Part shown: positions 1 to 9,789 of the stretch, in pieces
How positions within the stretch are numbered: the first letter of the stretch is position 1
Layout of the letters: each line of letters opens with the position of its first letter
Source of the DNA: Flavobacterium sp. KACC 22763
GTDB taxonomy: Bacteria; Bacteroidota; Bacteroidia; Flavobacteriales; Flavobacteriaceae
Assembly (NCBI RefSeq): GCF_028736155.1
Contig: NZ_CP117879.1
Span: 2,976,001-3,040,000, forward strand
Length of the DNA stretch: 64,000 nucleotides
Direction: 5' to 3'
The notes under the pieces: model-generated
Database searches by the model: none
What the model saw: the letters and a program-made list of their open reading frames with translations, nothing else
What the model was told of the DNA's origin: nothing
Made by a program: the position numbers and the translations under genes

Positions 1-264
1 AGTTTCATTTTTAATCGCCACAGACTTTCCAATCTGAATTGAGTCTAAAGCAGGAAATGCTTTAAAAATACCATTCAGATAAAATTCGTTTGAAGAAGAA
101 TCTCCAACGCCAACAGTAAACTGCGGCGCTAGAAGATCTTTCATTTCATTATAATTTTTGTTCTGAAAAGCTTTTTCGAAAGTTTTAATAGATTTCTGAA
201 TGTTATTTTGAGCATGAATTGTACAGCCAAAAATCAGCATTAAAAAGAATAGTATCTTTTTCAT
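1..264 (-). CDS. Partial secreted protein of unknown function (N-terminal 88 residues)
   Basis: The start codon lies at 264 on the minus strand and the frame stays open to the window edge, so only the N-terminus is visible. It begins MKKILFFLMLIFGCTIHAQ, a signal peptide. A helical stretch with FEKAFQNKNYNEMKDLLAPQF follows, which resembles the first helix of NTF2-like or serum-amyloid-type secreted domains, but I cannot assign a family. The start is 6 bases after the stop of the thioredoxin-like gene, so it is the last visible member of the SusCD operon. Its job is probably tied to that operon. Confidence 0.7.
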   Translation of the reverse strand, partial: MKKILFFLMLIFGCTIHAQNNIQKSIKTFEKAFQNKNYNEMKDLLAPQFTVGVGDSSSNEFYLNGIFKAFPALDSIQIGKSVAIKNET

Positions 265-270
265 TTCGAA

Positions 271-1140
271 TTACTTTTGTGCTGCATTTGGTTTCACTAC
301 AACTTTTTCTACTCCAAAATCTTTTAATAAAATACCCGAATATTTGGCAAACTCTTCTGGCGTATAAAGTTCTTTCGAATCATTTACCAATTCTGTAAAT
401 CCTTTCAAATCGTTCTTTTTTTCGAACTCTTTTTTCTTGCGCTGTAAAATACCGAATACATGAGTTGTCACATTCCATGTTCCGTAATCTTTTGCTAATT
501 TTTTACTGTTAAAAAGAAATGCATCATCATATTGTTTCCCTACTCTTAAACCTGTAATAATTACGAAAGAAATTTCGTCAGAAGCTGCTCCAGATTTTAA
601 ATATGTATCGATAACATCAAATGGAACATTTCTTTTTCCGTCTAGATAGGCTTGTTTGTAAAAATCAGGATACTCTTTTTCCTGAATTTCTGGGGTATAC
701 TTTTTGAAATTTCCTTTTTTAGCCGCTTCTTTTGCGTTTTGAAGCAAGGCTGTAAATTGCTCTACGTTATGAAAACCGCCTGCAATATCAATTACTTTTC
801 CCTCTGCATTCATCAATAAAAAAGTCGGAAACCCTGTAACGCCATATTTCATGCATAGCTTTTTACCAATTTCTTCTTTCAAAATATCTGATTTGAAAGT
901 GACAAAATCAGCATTTAAAACTGCTGCAACTTTTGGATCTGGAAATACTTCTTTATCCATTTGTGCGCATGGCATACAGCCTGTAAAATACAAATCGACA
1001 AAGATTAATTTTTTCTCTGTTTGTGCTTGCTTTTTGGCTTGTTCCCAACTTTCTTGGGTCGATTGCGCTTGTACTTTTACGGCAATAGACGGACAGGCAA
1101 GCAGCAAAACTGCGCTTGCGATTCTAATAAATCGTTTCAT
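271..1140 (-). CDS. Periplasmic thioredoxin-like protein
   Basis: A protein of 289 residues with an N-terminal signal peptide (about residues 1-26). A thioredoxin fold follows, with the redox motif C55-M-P-C58 in the context FTGCMPCAQMDKEVF, and the cis-Pro loop GVTGFPTFLL sits about 45 residues later. This matches the thioredoxin_7 / DUF255-like secreted family of Bacteroidota, which reduces or isomerises disulfides in the periplasm. The C-terminal half (about 150-289) is helical and of unknown role. The gene follows the PKD-like gene and precedes the truncated gene by 6 bases, so it is probably co-transcribed with the SusCD genes. It may service disulfides of the operon's exported proteins (inference). 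Confidence 0.85.
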   Translation of the reverse strand: MKRFIRIASAVLLLACPSIAVKVQAQSTQESWEQAKKQAQTEKKLIFVDLYFTGCMPCAQMDKEVFPDPKVAAVLNADFVTFKSDILKEEIGKKLCMKYGVTGFPTFLLMNAEGKVIDIAGGFHNVEQFTALLQNAKEAAKKGNFKKYTPEIQEKEYPDFYKQAYLDGKRNVPFDVIDTYLKSGAASDEISFVIITGLRVGKQYDDAFLFNSKKLAKDYGTWNVTTHVFGILQRKKKEFEKKNDLKGFTELVNDSKELYTPEEFAKYSGILLKDFGVEKVVVKPNAAQK

Positions 1141-1204
1141 AAAATGTGGTTATTTAACCGAATGAATTTTGAAATTCATTCGGCTTTGATTTAACAATTT
1201 TTAA

Positions 1205-2725
1205 TTATCTCGCTCGGTAAGCAACATCAACAATTCTGCACAAACCAGAGTAGCTATAGTCAAGTATCAAATTTCCATTTACAGGAGGAACTGTAAATAA
1301 TTCTAATTTTCCTGATGAACCATTGTAGCTTCCAACAATTATTTTTTTATTGTACAACTTATTAGCTCTTGCATTGCAATCTAGATAAGTGATTTCTTCA
1401 CTGCCTTTGTCGAGCATTAATTTTGCAGACTGCGTTCCGTTATCGTATTCATATAGTTTTCCTCCAACTGCATAAAACAAGTAACCAGAATCTGGACTTA
1501 CAGCAAATTTTGTAGCTTTATCAAAATCTGGTGCGTTCAAGATTTCTTTATAATAAGTTTGCGCTAAAGCTTTATTGAATCGCAGTAAATGGTATTTACC
1601 TGTTGTAACATTCTTTAGAACTGCAAAATTTTCAAAAGAATTATATGCAGAAGTTGTCATAAACACTAAATCGCAGTTGGTATTGTTCCAATCCAAAACA
1701 GTTGTAGAACCAGAAACTGGAGGCATTATAGAACAATTTCCTTTAACAACATTCAAACGGGCAAAACGACGCAAATCTTTATCAAATAAAACTGGCGGAC
1801 CACCGTATCCTTGGTTATCTGCTATAAAGGGTGCTGCATAAAATGGTTTCGTTTCTGTATCAAAAATATTATTAGGCAAACCATATTTAACTTGCTGCAC
1901 TTTTACGTAACTATAAACATTTCCTTTGCTGTAAATAAGATTTTCCGCAGGACCGGCCGATTTCATAAAATCAACGCCAAAATTGGTATCAAAAGCACTG
2001 CCAACACTTTCGTAAGCAATATTTTGAGATTGTTCCCAAGCAAAAGAATCTGGTTCCAATCTTGCTGTACCTGTTTCTGTAGAAGTAACATAAATTCCGT
2101 AAGCATTGGAAGTTGCAAGGGCAGACCCAAAACATTCTACATCAACGGCTTTCCCACCAAGTTTTAGATCTGAACCAACAGCGTCTAAAACATCATTAAT
2201 AATGCGTGTAGGACCATTTGGTATTATAGAAACCATATCTAATCTAGGTTTTCCATCAGCATCGCCTATTACAAGCCAGCCTTCATAAATTGCCGAAACT
2301 ACATTTAACGTAAAATAGTCCTGTTGCTTTTTAACTCCAGTAGTTTTATCAGTAACTAAATAATCCTGTTGCCAAGTAACTCCAGTAACTTTGTCTGTAA
2401 TTAGGTAATAAATCTTGTACTGTCCAGGAGACAATTTTATTGTGGCATCAAAATCTTTTGTTGTTCCTATAACGGTTCTAGTTCCTTTTAACGCAACCCA
2501 TTCAAATGTATAGCGATTAGGATCAGTCCCATCATCTTTGGTAGGATTCAAATTTGGAGATACTTTAAAATTTTCTCCAGTATAAACAGTATACTCATTT
2601 TCGATACCAGTTACATTTAAGGTATTAATATCAGTATAATCGTAATTGCCTTCATCGCTTACACAGCTGTTCGCTAAGATTAATAGGAGCAACGCAGCGA
2701 TTTTAATTTGTATCTTTTTAATCAT
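1205..2725 (-). CDS. PKD-like family lipoprotein of the SusCD operon
   Basis: I chose the start at 2725 (MIKKIQIKIAALLLLILANSC), because it gives a clean lipoprotein signal with Cys near residue 19 and does not overlap the upstream gene; an in-frame start at 2794 would. After the lipobox comes an Ig/PKD-like domain (YTFEWVALKG... GQYKIYYLITDKVTG, about residues 40-130). The long C-terminal part looks like a beta-propeller-like surface domain. Bacteroidota operons with SusC-SusD-DUF4843 often carry this PKD-like family protein next, presumably as a surface-exposed accessory binding lipoprotein. A short internal duplication (YLVTDKTTG/YLITDKVTG, residues about 115-135) is visible. Confidence 0.85.
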   Translation of the reverse strand: MIKKIQIKIAALLLLILANSCVSDEGNYDYTDINTLNVTGIENEYTVYTGENFKVSPNLNPTKDDGTDPNRYTFEWVALKGTRTVIGTTKDFDATIKLSPGQYKIYYLITDKVTGVTWQQDYLVTDKTTGVKKQQDYFTLNVVSAIYEGWLVIGDADGKPRLDMVSIIPNGPTRIINDVLDAVGSDLKLGGKAVDVECFGSALATSNAYGIYVTSTETGTARLEPDSFAWEQSQNIAYESVGSAFDTNFGVDFMKSAGPAENLIYSKGNVYSYVKVQQVKYGLPNNIFDTETKPFYAAPFIADNQGYGGPPVLFDKDLRRFARLNVVKGNCSIMPPVSGSTTVLDWNNTNCDLVFMTTSAYNSFENFAVLKNVTTGKYHLLRFNKALAQTYYKEILNAPDFDKATKFAVSPDSGYLFYAVGGKLYEYDNGTQSAKLMLDKGSEEITYLDCNARANKLYNKKIIVGSYNGSSGKLELFTVPPVNGNLILDYSYSGLCRIVDVAYRAR

Positions 2726-2759
2726 TTTAATATGTTTTATATGAAATGAATTTGATAAT

Positions 2760-3530
2760 TTATGGAAGGAACATTTCTGTGCCATCTTCTTCATAGATTG
2801 TATTTCCAGATTTCTTCTGATCTGCTAAATAACGTTTCATAAAATTTTGATAATACGTAACATCTGGAACCGTTAATCCAGGAGAACCCAATTTCTGGGC
2901 AAACATTTCTGGCTCCAAGTGCATAAGCTCACACATTAAAAAGAATTTTTTGGCGGTAAAAACCCCCAAATAAGCGGCAAACCATCCTGGAGGCTGTGTT
3001 AATTTATCATCGAAAGTTATTTTAGATCGAATAAAACTCATGGTTTTCCCTGTAATAGAATTCACCACTTTTGTCTGCATTTTTGTGGTAAACCATTCAT
3101 TTTCTTCAAGATTTAAAACCAATGTATACTGATTGGTTTTCATATCTGGAGTTCTAAAAAAAGTAACATCGACTGTATCCACATGTTTTCCTGCATGAAG
3201 GTAAATTTCTTTAGGAAGAGAGAAATGAGTTCCTTCAATCGCTGTGCTTGATGGATCTACAGTAAGTTTTACTTTTCTATCTACATCGCTTAGGTTTCCT
3301 TGAACCCTAATTGGAATTTTGAAAATTCTTCCTGTAATAGCTGGTCTATCTAAACTGAAACTAAATCCTGTACTATCACGAACAGGTTCGCTGATTCCAT
3401 TAGGAGCATACAAGGCATTAGAAAAATAAATATTATCAGTCTCTTGGTATGTTTCGATTTCTTCTTTCTCGCAAGATGTAAATCCTAAAAAAGAAACGAA
3501 GATTATACTTAAAATCAATATCTTATTCAT
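2760..3530 (-). CDS. DUF4843 domain lipoprotein
   Basis: A 256-residue protein with a lipoprotein signal ending LGFTSC (Cys at about 20). The sequence NIYFSNALYAPNG... SFSLDRPAITGRIFKIPIRVQGNLSDVDRKVKL, with EGTHFSLP and the NQYTLVLNLEEN segment, is typical of DUF4843. This beta-sandwich family is encoded directly after SusD in many Bacteroidota uptake operons. It probably sits at the outer membrane as an accessory surface lipoprotein, but no biochemical role is established to my knowledge. It lies 15 bases after susD and 34 bases before the chosen start of the PKD-like gene, in one operon. Confidence 0.88.
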   Translation of the reverse strand: MNKILILSIIFVSFLGFTSCEKEEIETYQETDNIYFSNALYAPNGISEPVRDSTGFSFSLDRPAITGRIFKIPIRVQGNLSDVDRKVKLTVDPSSTAIEGTHFSLPKEIYLHAGKHVDTVDVTFFRTPDMKTNQYTLVLNLEENEWFTTKMQTKVVNSITGKTMSFIRSKITFDDKLTQPPGWFAAYLGVFTAKKFFLMCELMHLEPEMFAQKLGSPGLTVPDVTYYQNFMKRYLADQKKSGNTIYEEDGTEMFLP

Positions 3531-3545
3531 ATTTAATCTTTTAAA

Positions 3546-4991
3546 TTATTGAAAGTTAATTTCAGAATCTGGTAACGGTACTACATATTGAGTGGCATTC
3601 ATAGTCAAATTTCCTGATGCCGCAGCACCGTTTGGTATATTTGCAGAATTGATTCTTTTGTAATAGAAAAACAACTGTCCTTCTCCAATAAATTCTTTTC
3701 GGTATTCTTTTGTAACTTCAGTTGCTAAAACGGCTGTTGCTGCCAAATTCCCAAGACCTCTGTTAAAGCGAAGTGTATTTAAATAAGAAATTCCGTTTGC
3801 AGAAACAGTTGAAGTTTCGGCGGCTATTAAATACATTTCTGAAAGCTTAAACATCGGAATCTGCAGACGAAACACTTTAGTCTTATCAGTAACATCTTCA
3901 TATTTGAAGAATGTTTTCTGAGTTTTACCTCCAACAATTGGAATTTTCCAACTTGGAAGACTTCTATAATCGTTATCATTAGATTCAAAAACGGCATTAA
4001 TCCTAGTTAATAACGGAGAATATATTTTACCATCTGCCAAACTAGAATCGAACAAATCTTTTTGTTTGGTGTACAAAGTATAATCGCTTAGAGCAAAGAA
4101 ATTTTCTGAAGAAAAAGTACGGTCAGGATCTGATGCATTAGTTGCATCTAAAAAAGTTGTCCACGGAAAAAGAGTATTTGACTTTGTAAAATTTATCACT
4201 TCATTTGCAATAGTCGAAGCACCTGTCTTATCTCCAGAATACAATAGGACACGAGCTTTTAAGCATTTTACTGCCAGATAATTCATCCTGTTTCCTCTGT
4301 TTACAGAATAATACGGATTACCTCCAAAAGCTCCTGAACCTACATATCTTCCAGTAGTCAAAATAGGATCGTTTGCCAAAAGAGTTAAAGCCTGATCAAG
4401 ATCTGCAAGCACTTTTGTGATTACATCTTTAGCTGGCAAAATTGGGTTGTTGGTTGTGACATATCTATCATAATAAGGTATTCCCGGATCGGCAGGAGCG
4501 ACTTTATAAATAGGCCCATAAAGACGCAGCATATCAAAATGAAGCATGGCACGAATCGCAATCGCTTCGCCTTTTAACATATCCGCTTTATCAGTAGAAA
4601 TTACACCCGCATGCTCTTCTATGCTTTCCAAAAATTTATTGGCTGATAAAATGGTTGTAAATGCTGTTTCCCAAATACTCGTGAAAGTTGCCTTAGGTGT
4701 TTTTTCTGCATAGTTATAACTCGCCATAGTATATTTGTCATGATTTGACTGTATATTATACTGCTGTGCCAAAATCTCAACGGCATCCATAGTCAGCTGT
4801 TTGCCATAAAGATTATTAGAAGCCAATTGCAGATAAAGTCCGTTGTGCACATTCTGAACACCTGTTTCTGAACTGTACATCTGTGATTCTAAGATTTTAT
4901 CCTGAGGTACCACATCTAGAAAATCACTACAGCCAACAGCTATAAGAGATACTAGAAAAAGGAATGAAATTTTATATATATACTTTTTCAT
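3546..4991 (-). CDS. RagB/SusD family nutrient-binding outer-membrane lipoprotein
   Basis: A 481-residue SusD homologue with a lipoprotein signal (MKKYIYKISFLFLVSLIAVGC, Cys21). The SusD N-terminal motif SDFLDVVPQDKILESQMY and the helical TPR scaffold (AIAIRAMLHFDMLRLYGPIY) follow. The C-terminal region has FKLSEMYLIAAE and YRKEFIGEGQLFFYYKR, both typical of the SusD/RagB core. SusD caps the SusC pore and binds the imported substrate at the cell surface. It begins 5 bases after the SusC stop, as expected for the pair. No glycoside hydrolase or peptidase is visible nearby, so the substrate cannot be named. Confidence 0.95.
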   Translation of the reverse strand: MKKYIYKISFLFLVSLIAVGCSDFLDVVPQDKILESQMYSSETGVQNVHNGLYLQLASNNLYGKQLTMDAVEILAQQYNIQSNHDKYTMASYNYAEKTPKATFTSIWETAFTTILSANKFLESIEEHAGVISTDKADMLKGEAIAIRAMLHFDMLRLYGPIYKVAPADPGIPYYDRYVTTNNPILPAKDVITKVLADLDQALTLLANDPILTTGRYVGSGAFGGNPYYSVNRGNRMNYLAVKCLKARVLLYSGDKTGASTIANEVINFTKSNTLFPWTTFLDATNASDPDRTFSSENFFALSDYTLYTKQKDLFDSSLADGKIYSPLLTRINAVFESNDNDYRSLPSWKIPIVGGKTQKTFFKYEDVTDKTKVFRLQIPMFKLSEMYLIAAETSTVSANGISYLNTLRFNRGLGNLAATAVLATEVTKEYRKEFIGEGQLFFYYKRINSANIPNGAAASGNLTMNATQYVVPLPDSEINFQ

Positions 4992-4996
4992 ACTAA

Positions 4997-7900
4997 TTAA
5001 AATGATAAGTTTAGATTAAGTGAATAAATTCTTGAAAAAGGATAATCGATACCGCGTTCTGCTTTCATAGAAGACACTAGGAAAAACTCGTTTGCAATAG
5101 CATTAAATCCTAATCCTGTTAATCCTGCTCTTTTTAACCAAGCTCTATCAGTTACTCGATATCCTAAACGAATAGATTCTCCTGCGATATAATCGTCTTT
5201 TTGAATAAAACGAGAAGATATTGGAGTAGCATTTGTCAAACCAATAGCTTTAAACTGTGCGATTTGTCCTGGTGTAGTCCAACGATCTGTAAAAGCTCTC
5301 GCATCTTGATTATCAAAAATGTTATCCTTCGAAATATTTTCTACTTTATTGTATAAGGCACTGTTAAATCTTTCTGCACCAAAACTGTATCGTACAAATA
5401 ATCCGAAACTGAAACCTTTATAGTTCACGTTTGTCGAAACAACTCCAGTAGCAATTTCTCTTGAATTCCCCATTACCACCTCGTCTTTTTTGTCTAATGT
5501 AAAAGTCGATTGTCCGTTTTTCTTCAAAAAGACTTCTCTTCCTGTTGCAGGATCAATTCCTAGTGAAGGAACAGCCCAAAGGTCATTGCTACTTGCCCCA
5601 TCATAATAACGTGTAAGACTTGTTGTTTTTTGAGCAGCCTCATTTAGAGAAGAAAGAGCGTTATTAAAACCTCCTAATTTATTGTCGCCCGAAGCTCCCA
5701 TTATACCAATACCCCAGATAAAATTCTTTTGAAGGTCATAAATAAAGTTATAGTTCACTTTCCATTCTATTCCTTCTGTAGTTAAATAACCAATATTTAA
5801 TGGATATGAATTTACTCCTGTTGAAGCAGCCATGTCGATAGCCACAATTTGTGGAGAAGTTTTACGTCTGTAAGCCCCCAATGTTGCGGTCAATCGGTTT
5901 CTGAACATTCCTAAGTCTAATCCAACTGATAAATCTTTCGTTTTCTGCGCTTCCAGATTAGGATTTGCCAATTGAGAAATGGCTAATCCAGGACCGAAAA
6001 TATTAGTATTAATATCATAACTATAAACATCAAAAGAAGCAAAACCAACTAAATTCTGATTTCCTGTTTGTCCAATATTTCCTCTAAGTTTTAAAATATT
6101 GACAATGTTTTCGTTCATTTTGAATTCATTATTAATATTCCATCCAAAACCTATACCCCAGTATGGAGAATATTTTTTATTAGTTCCAAAGTTGGTTGCT
6201 CCCGAAATTGTCTGTGTGAAATCAAACAAATATTTTCTGTCGTAAGCATAGTTGACCTGATTGGTTAAATCAACGCTTCGAATTAACTCAGTATATACTT
6301 TAGGTTTTCCATTTGGCTCGTAACCAAAAGCAAATGCAGGATTCCCTCCAACACCTAATGGAAATCCTCTTAGAGTTGTACCAAAAGCATTGTTTCTCGT
6401 TTCTAATGCAGAGGCTCTAATAGTGTAATTGAATGAATGGACATTATTAAAAACATTAGAATAAGTAGCACCAAGATTGGCGTTCCATTTATCAGTAATT
6501 GCCTCATTTTTAAAGTATGATCCTTTTTCAGTTGCAATATCCTTAATATATCTAGTGTCATCTGGCGATACAAAAACAGTTGAAATTGTACTATTTCTAG
6601 TTACCGATAAAGCTCCAGTTGCTTTGATATGTGAACTTACATCATAATTGATAGCAAAATTATTGGTAAAATTGAAGACGTTTGATTTATCATAACTTCC
6701 CAAGAAAACATTGTAAAGGGGATTAGGAGCCTGATTTACCACAATATTTTTTGCTTCTAATGGTAATGACGAACCATCCAAATAACGAGTTATAATTCCA
6801 TCTTCATTATATTTTGGATAATAGGGACTTGCTTTTGCCCAAGTTTCAAAAGAGCCATAAGGCGATTCTTGATTATCTCCTCCAGAAACAAAAAAGTTAT
6901 CATTGATACTCAATTTATTTTTTCGGTAAGTCAAAGAAGCGTTGTAACCCCAAGTGTTATGCTCTGTTCCTTTCATAGTTCCTGTAAGCTTTTTATAATT
7001 TCCGGCAATATTGAATCGGAATTCATCACTTCCACCACCAAAATTCAAACTATGTCCAGAGGTAATTCCCATTTGGATTGGCTCATTTAACCAGTACGTA
7101 TTGATTCCGCTGCGTACACCTGCCAAACGTCTTTGATATTCTTTTTGTACTTTAAAGTCAAATTCAGAAGCGGGGTTAGAAGTGGTATATACTCCAGAAA
7201 GTCTTTCAAATTCGAGTTTTTGCTCTGCATTCATTAAATGATAAACACTCAAATCGGCTAACTCATAAGATGAATTATATACATAAGAAAATTGCAATTT
7301 TCCAGGGATAGGTTTGTTCGTTTCAATAACCACAACTCCATTTGCAGAACGAGAACCATACAACGCAGTCGAAGCTGCATCTTTTAATAAAGTGATGCTG
7401 GCAATTCTATTAATATCTAAATCGACAACCTGCTGTAAAGTGGTTGGAAATCCGTCCAAAATAAACAAAGGCTGATTTGGATCATCTCTAAATTGGCTAT
7501 CAACCTGATTGGCTGTTAAACTTGTCTGCCCTCTCACCTCTATTGTTGGCAGAATATTTGGGTTTGAACCTGCAATATTATTATTGATAACAATAAAAGA
7601 CGGATCTAATGATTTTAGAGCTTGTACCGCATTTTGCGTAGAAATCTGCCTTAATTCTTCTCCCTTAAAAATAGTTACTGCACCAGTTATCAATTCTTTT
7701 TTTCGAACTGTAACTCCCGTATTTACAACAACTCCTTCAAGTTCTTTTCGCTCTTCCTGAAGTTTTACATTAATTACTTTTCTGTTATTGACATCAACAA
7801 TTTGCGCGCGATGTCCTATATATGTAAATAAAATCTGCCCGTCGTTTGGAGCCATGATGCTATATTTACCATCAAAATCGGTTTGAGCAGCAGCTCCTGT

Positions 7901-8371
7901 ACCTTTTACCCTGATGTTAACTCCAGGAATAGGCTCTCCTTTATCATTCGTGACCGTTCCTTTAATTTCTATTAATTTAGATTCAACGACTACTTTCTCA
8001 ACTTTTCGTTCTTTTACTATAATCGTATTTCCAGCAGAAAAACTAAAATCAAAATCCTTATTAGAAAAACTGGCTTCCAATAAATCATTCACTTTAATTT
8101 TTCCCTTTTTTAAATGTACTTTAGGTAATTTTTTAAATAAATCTTCCTGATAAATAAAAGTATAGTTGGTTTGTTTTGTAATGATGTCAAAAACTTCGTC
8201 AACAGATACTGTTTTATCAGCTGCAATTACAACTTTCGTGTTTTGTGAAAATAGATTTACGGGCGAAAAACCAAAAATTGTAGTACAAAACAAGAAGATA
8301 AAAGTTCTCATAATGTTAATAATTAGCCGCTTTCTAAAATAGAAATAGGCACTGGTTAATTTAAATTTCAT
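4997..8371 (-). CDS. SusC/RagA family TonB-linked outer-membrane transporter with STN domain
   Basis: A protein of 1124 residues. After a pre-sequence and signal (MRTFIFLFCTTIFGFSPVNLFSQ) comes an STN domain (about 45-120), the part that contacts a FecR-type anti-sigma factor. Next are a CarboxypepD_reg-like domain (about 133-215: GEPIPGVNIRVKGTGAAAQTD), a plug (LLKDAASTALYGSRSANGVVV) and a 22-strand barrel ending in LNLNLSF. It imports substrate with SusD using TonB energy. The STN domain and the upstream FecR and sigma genes indicate transenvelope autoregulation. The start at 8371 gives a 20-residue extension before the signal peptide, common in this family; an ATG at 8311 is the alternative. 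Confidence 0.95.
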   Translation of the reverse strand: MKFKLTSAYFYFRKRLIINIMRTFIFLFCTTIFGFSPVNLFSQNTKVVIAADKTVSVDEVFDIITKQTNYTFIYQEDLFKKLPKVHLKKGKIKVNDLLEASFSNKDFDFSFSAGNTIIVKERKVEKVVVESKLIEIKGTVTNDKGEPIPGVNIRVKGTGAAAQTDFDGKYSIMAPNDGQILFTYIGHRAQIVDVNNRKVINVKLQEERKELEGVVVNTGVTVRKKELITGAVTIFKGEELRQISTQNAVQALKSLDPSFIVINNNIAGSNPNILPTIEVRGQTSLTANQVDSQFRDDPNQPLFILDGFPTTLQQVVDLDINRIASITLLKDAASTALYGSRSANGVVVIETNKPIPGKLQFSYVYNSSYELADLSVYHLMNAEQKLEFERLSGVYTTSNPASEFDFKVQKEYQRRLAGVRSGINTYWLNEPIQMGITSGHSLNFGGGSDEFRFNIAGNYKKLTGTMKGTEHNTWGYNASLTYRKNKLSINDNFFVSGGDNQESPYGSFETWAKASPYYPKYNEDGIITRYLDGSSLPLEAKNIVVNQAPNPLYNVFLGSYDKSNVFNFTNNFAINYDVSSHIKATGALSVTRNSTISTVFVSPDDTRYIKDIATEKGSYFKNEAITDKWNANLGATYSNVFNNVHSFNYTIRASALETRNNAFGTTLRGFPLGVGGNPAFAFGYEPNGKPKVYTELIRSVDLTNQVNYAYDRKYLFDFTQTISGATNFGTNKKYSPYWGIGFGWNINNEFKMNENIVNILKLRGNIGQTGNQNLVGFASFDVYSYDINTNIFGPGLAISQLANPNLEAQKTKDLSVGLDLGMFRNRLTATLGAYRRKTSPQIVAIDMAASTGVNSYPLNIGYLTTEGIEWKVNYNFIYDLQKNFIWGIGIMGASGDNKLGGFNNALSSLNEAAQKTTSLTRYYDGASSNDLWAVPSLGIDPATGREVFLKKNGQSTFTLDKKDEVVMGNSREIATGVVSTNVNYKGFSFGLFVRYSFGAERFNSALYNKVENISKDNIFDNQDARAFTDRWTTPGQIAQFKAIGLTNATPISSRFIQKDDYIAGESIRLGYRVTDRAWLKRAGLTGLGFNAIANEFFLVSSMKAERGIDYPFSRIYSLNLNLSF

Positions 8372-8484
8372 AAATTTACATGTTAATTGGTTGGTTGGTT
8401 AATAAAACTGACTTACTGGTTGATACACAGAAAGGGATAAAGCGCAGTACGGTGAGAGGTCTAAACTTTAATCCCTTTTCTTTT

Positions 8485-9633
8485 TTATTTAATTATAATT
8501 TTATTGTCTTTTTTCTCATAGGCATTAATAAAATTAATATTCTTGATCGTGGTTAATATGTCTTCTAATTTCTGATTCTTGTTTAAAACCCCATTAAACT
8601 TAACATTGCCAAGCGCTGGATCTGCAAATACAATATCTACATCATACCATCTTGACAATACTCTCGCAATATCTTTTAGTGGCATTCCTTTGAAGACAAA
8701 TAAGCCTTTTCTCCAAGAAATTTCATTGTAAACATCTACTTCAGAAACATTAATATTTCCGTTATATTCAGTTATTTTAGACTGCTGGTTCGGAGTCAGA
8801 ATTTGCTTTTTGGCTGCATTACTCACAGCAACAACTCCTTCTACCAAAGTGGTATAAATAGCAGGTTCGTCTCTGTAAGCCTTAATATTAAATTCGGTTC
8901 CTATAACCTCAACATTCTGCTCTTGGGTTTTCACTTTAAATCTTGAACCTTTATGTTTGGTGCTTGGCGATACTTCAAAATAAGCTTCTCCATAAACCAA
9001 TTCTACTTGTCTGGTTTGCCCGTCAACAAAAGCAACAGGATATCTTAATTGCGATTCAGAATTTAGCCAAACTTTTGTGCTGTCGGCAAGCTGTACAAAA
9101 AACTGTCCGCCTCTCGGAATCGTCAAAAGGTTATTGGCAATCGCTACAGATTTTCCGTTTGAATTGTAAACTAGTTTTTCTCCATTACTAGAAGCATTTC
9201 CTTTGGTATATGATTTTCCTTTTTCTAATGCAATTACAGAACCGTCTTCCAGAGTCAGAGTCGCTTTATCGCTTCCGATTAAGATTTCTTTGTGCGCTAC
9301 TTGCGGAGTCTCAATCTTAAGCGGATTTGTTTTGCTTACTATTAATGAAATTGAAATCAGCAATAACAATGACGCCGCCATTGCAGTCAGTTTAAAAGCT
9401 GTTTTGGTATAGAATGGCTGAATTGGTATTATTGGAGTTTCTTCAGATTGAATGGCGTTTTGCAGACGGGTTCTCATTTTGAGTTCAAGTTCATCTTTAG
9501 ATCCTAAAGTTTCGTCCCAATCCTTATCTGTCTGAAAACTTTCATAATAATTCAATAATTTATTATTCTCCTCGAGATTGGTATCACCGGAAAGATATCT
9601 ATTTAGTAACAGTAAGAAATCCTCTTTTTTCAT
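8485..9633 (-). CDS. FecR-type anti-sigma factor
   Basis: A 382-residue protein. The N-terminal cytoplasmic segment (about 1-80, LLLLNRYLSGDTNLEENNKLLNYY) would hold the sigma factor. One transmembrane helix (about 83-103, MAASLLLLISISLIV) follows, then a periplasmic FecR domain (about 165-265, with RGGQFFVQLADSTKVWLNSES and GEAYFEVS). The C-terminal DUF4974-like domain (about 310-382, GLFVFKGMPLKDIARVLSRWYDVDI) would contact the STN domain of the transporter. It lies between the sigma factor gene and susC, the usual FecI-FecR-SusC order. It probably keeps the sigma factor inactive until substrate occupies the transporter. Confidence 0.95.
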   Translation of the reverse strand: MKKEDFLLLLNRYLSGDTNLEENNKLLNYYESFQTDKDWDETLGSKDELELKMRTRLQNAIQSEETPIIPIQPFYTKTAFKLTAMAASLLLLISISLIVSKTNPLKIETPQVAHKEILIGSDKATLTLEDGSVIALEKGKSYTKGNASSNGEKLVYNSNGKSVAIANNLLTIPRGGQFFVQLADSTKVWLNSESQLRYPVAFVDGQTRQVELVYGEAYFEVSPSTKHKGSRFKVKTQEQNVEVIGTEFNIKAYRDEPAIYTTLVEGVVAVSNAAKKQILTPNQQSKITEYNGNINVSEVDVYNEISWRKGLFVFKGMPLKDIARVLSRWYDVDIVFADPALGNVKFNGVLNKNQKLEDILTTIKNINFINAYEKKDNKIIIK

Positions 9634-9789
9634 TTTTTATTGTATTATTTCGGGAGTATATGAGATAAGTAACCAAAAAGGAATATACCCCCTAGTCCAA
9701 ATTGTATTTTTTTTGATTTTTTTTGAAAAAGAATTAAAAAAGAAGAAAAACCATACATCGTCAACCCAACCACTTCATTTTTAATTTTG

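Noticed and set aside
6869-7090. Frames antisense to the SusC gene and other large genes
   Set aside because: They are by-products of codon use in the long genes on the opposite strand and show no conserved features.
8400-8484. Attenuator between fecR and susC
   Set aside because: AAAGGGAT/ATCCCTTT arms exist, but they enclose a long centre and lack a T-run in the direction of transcription.
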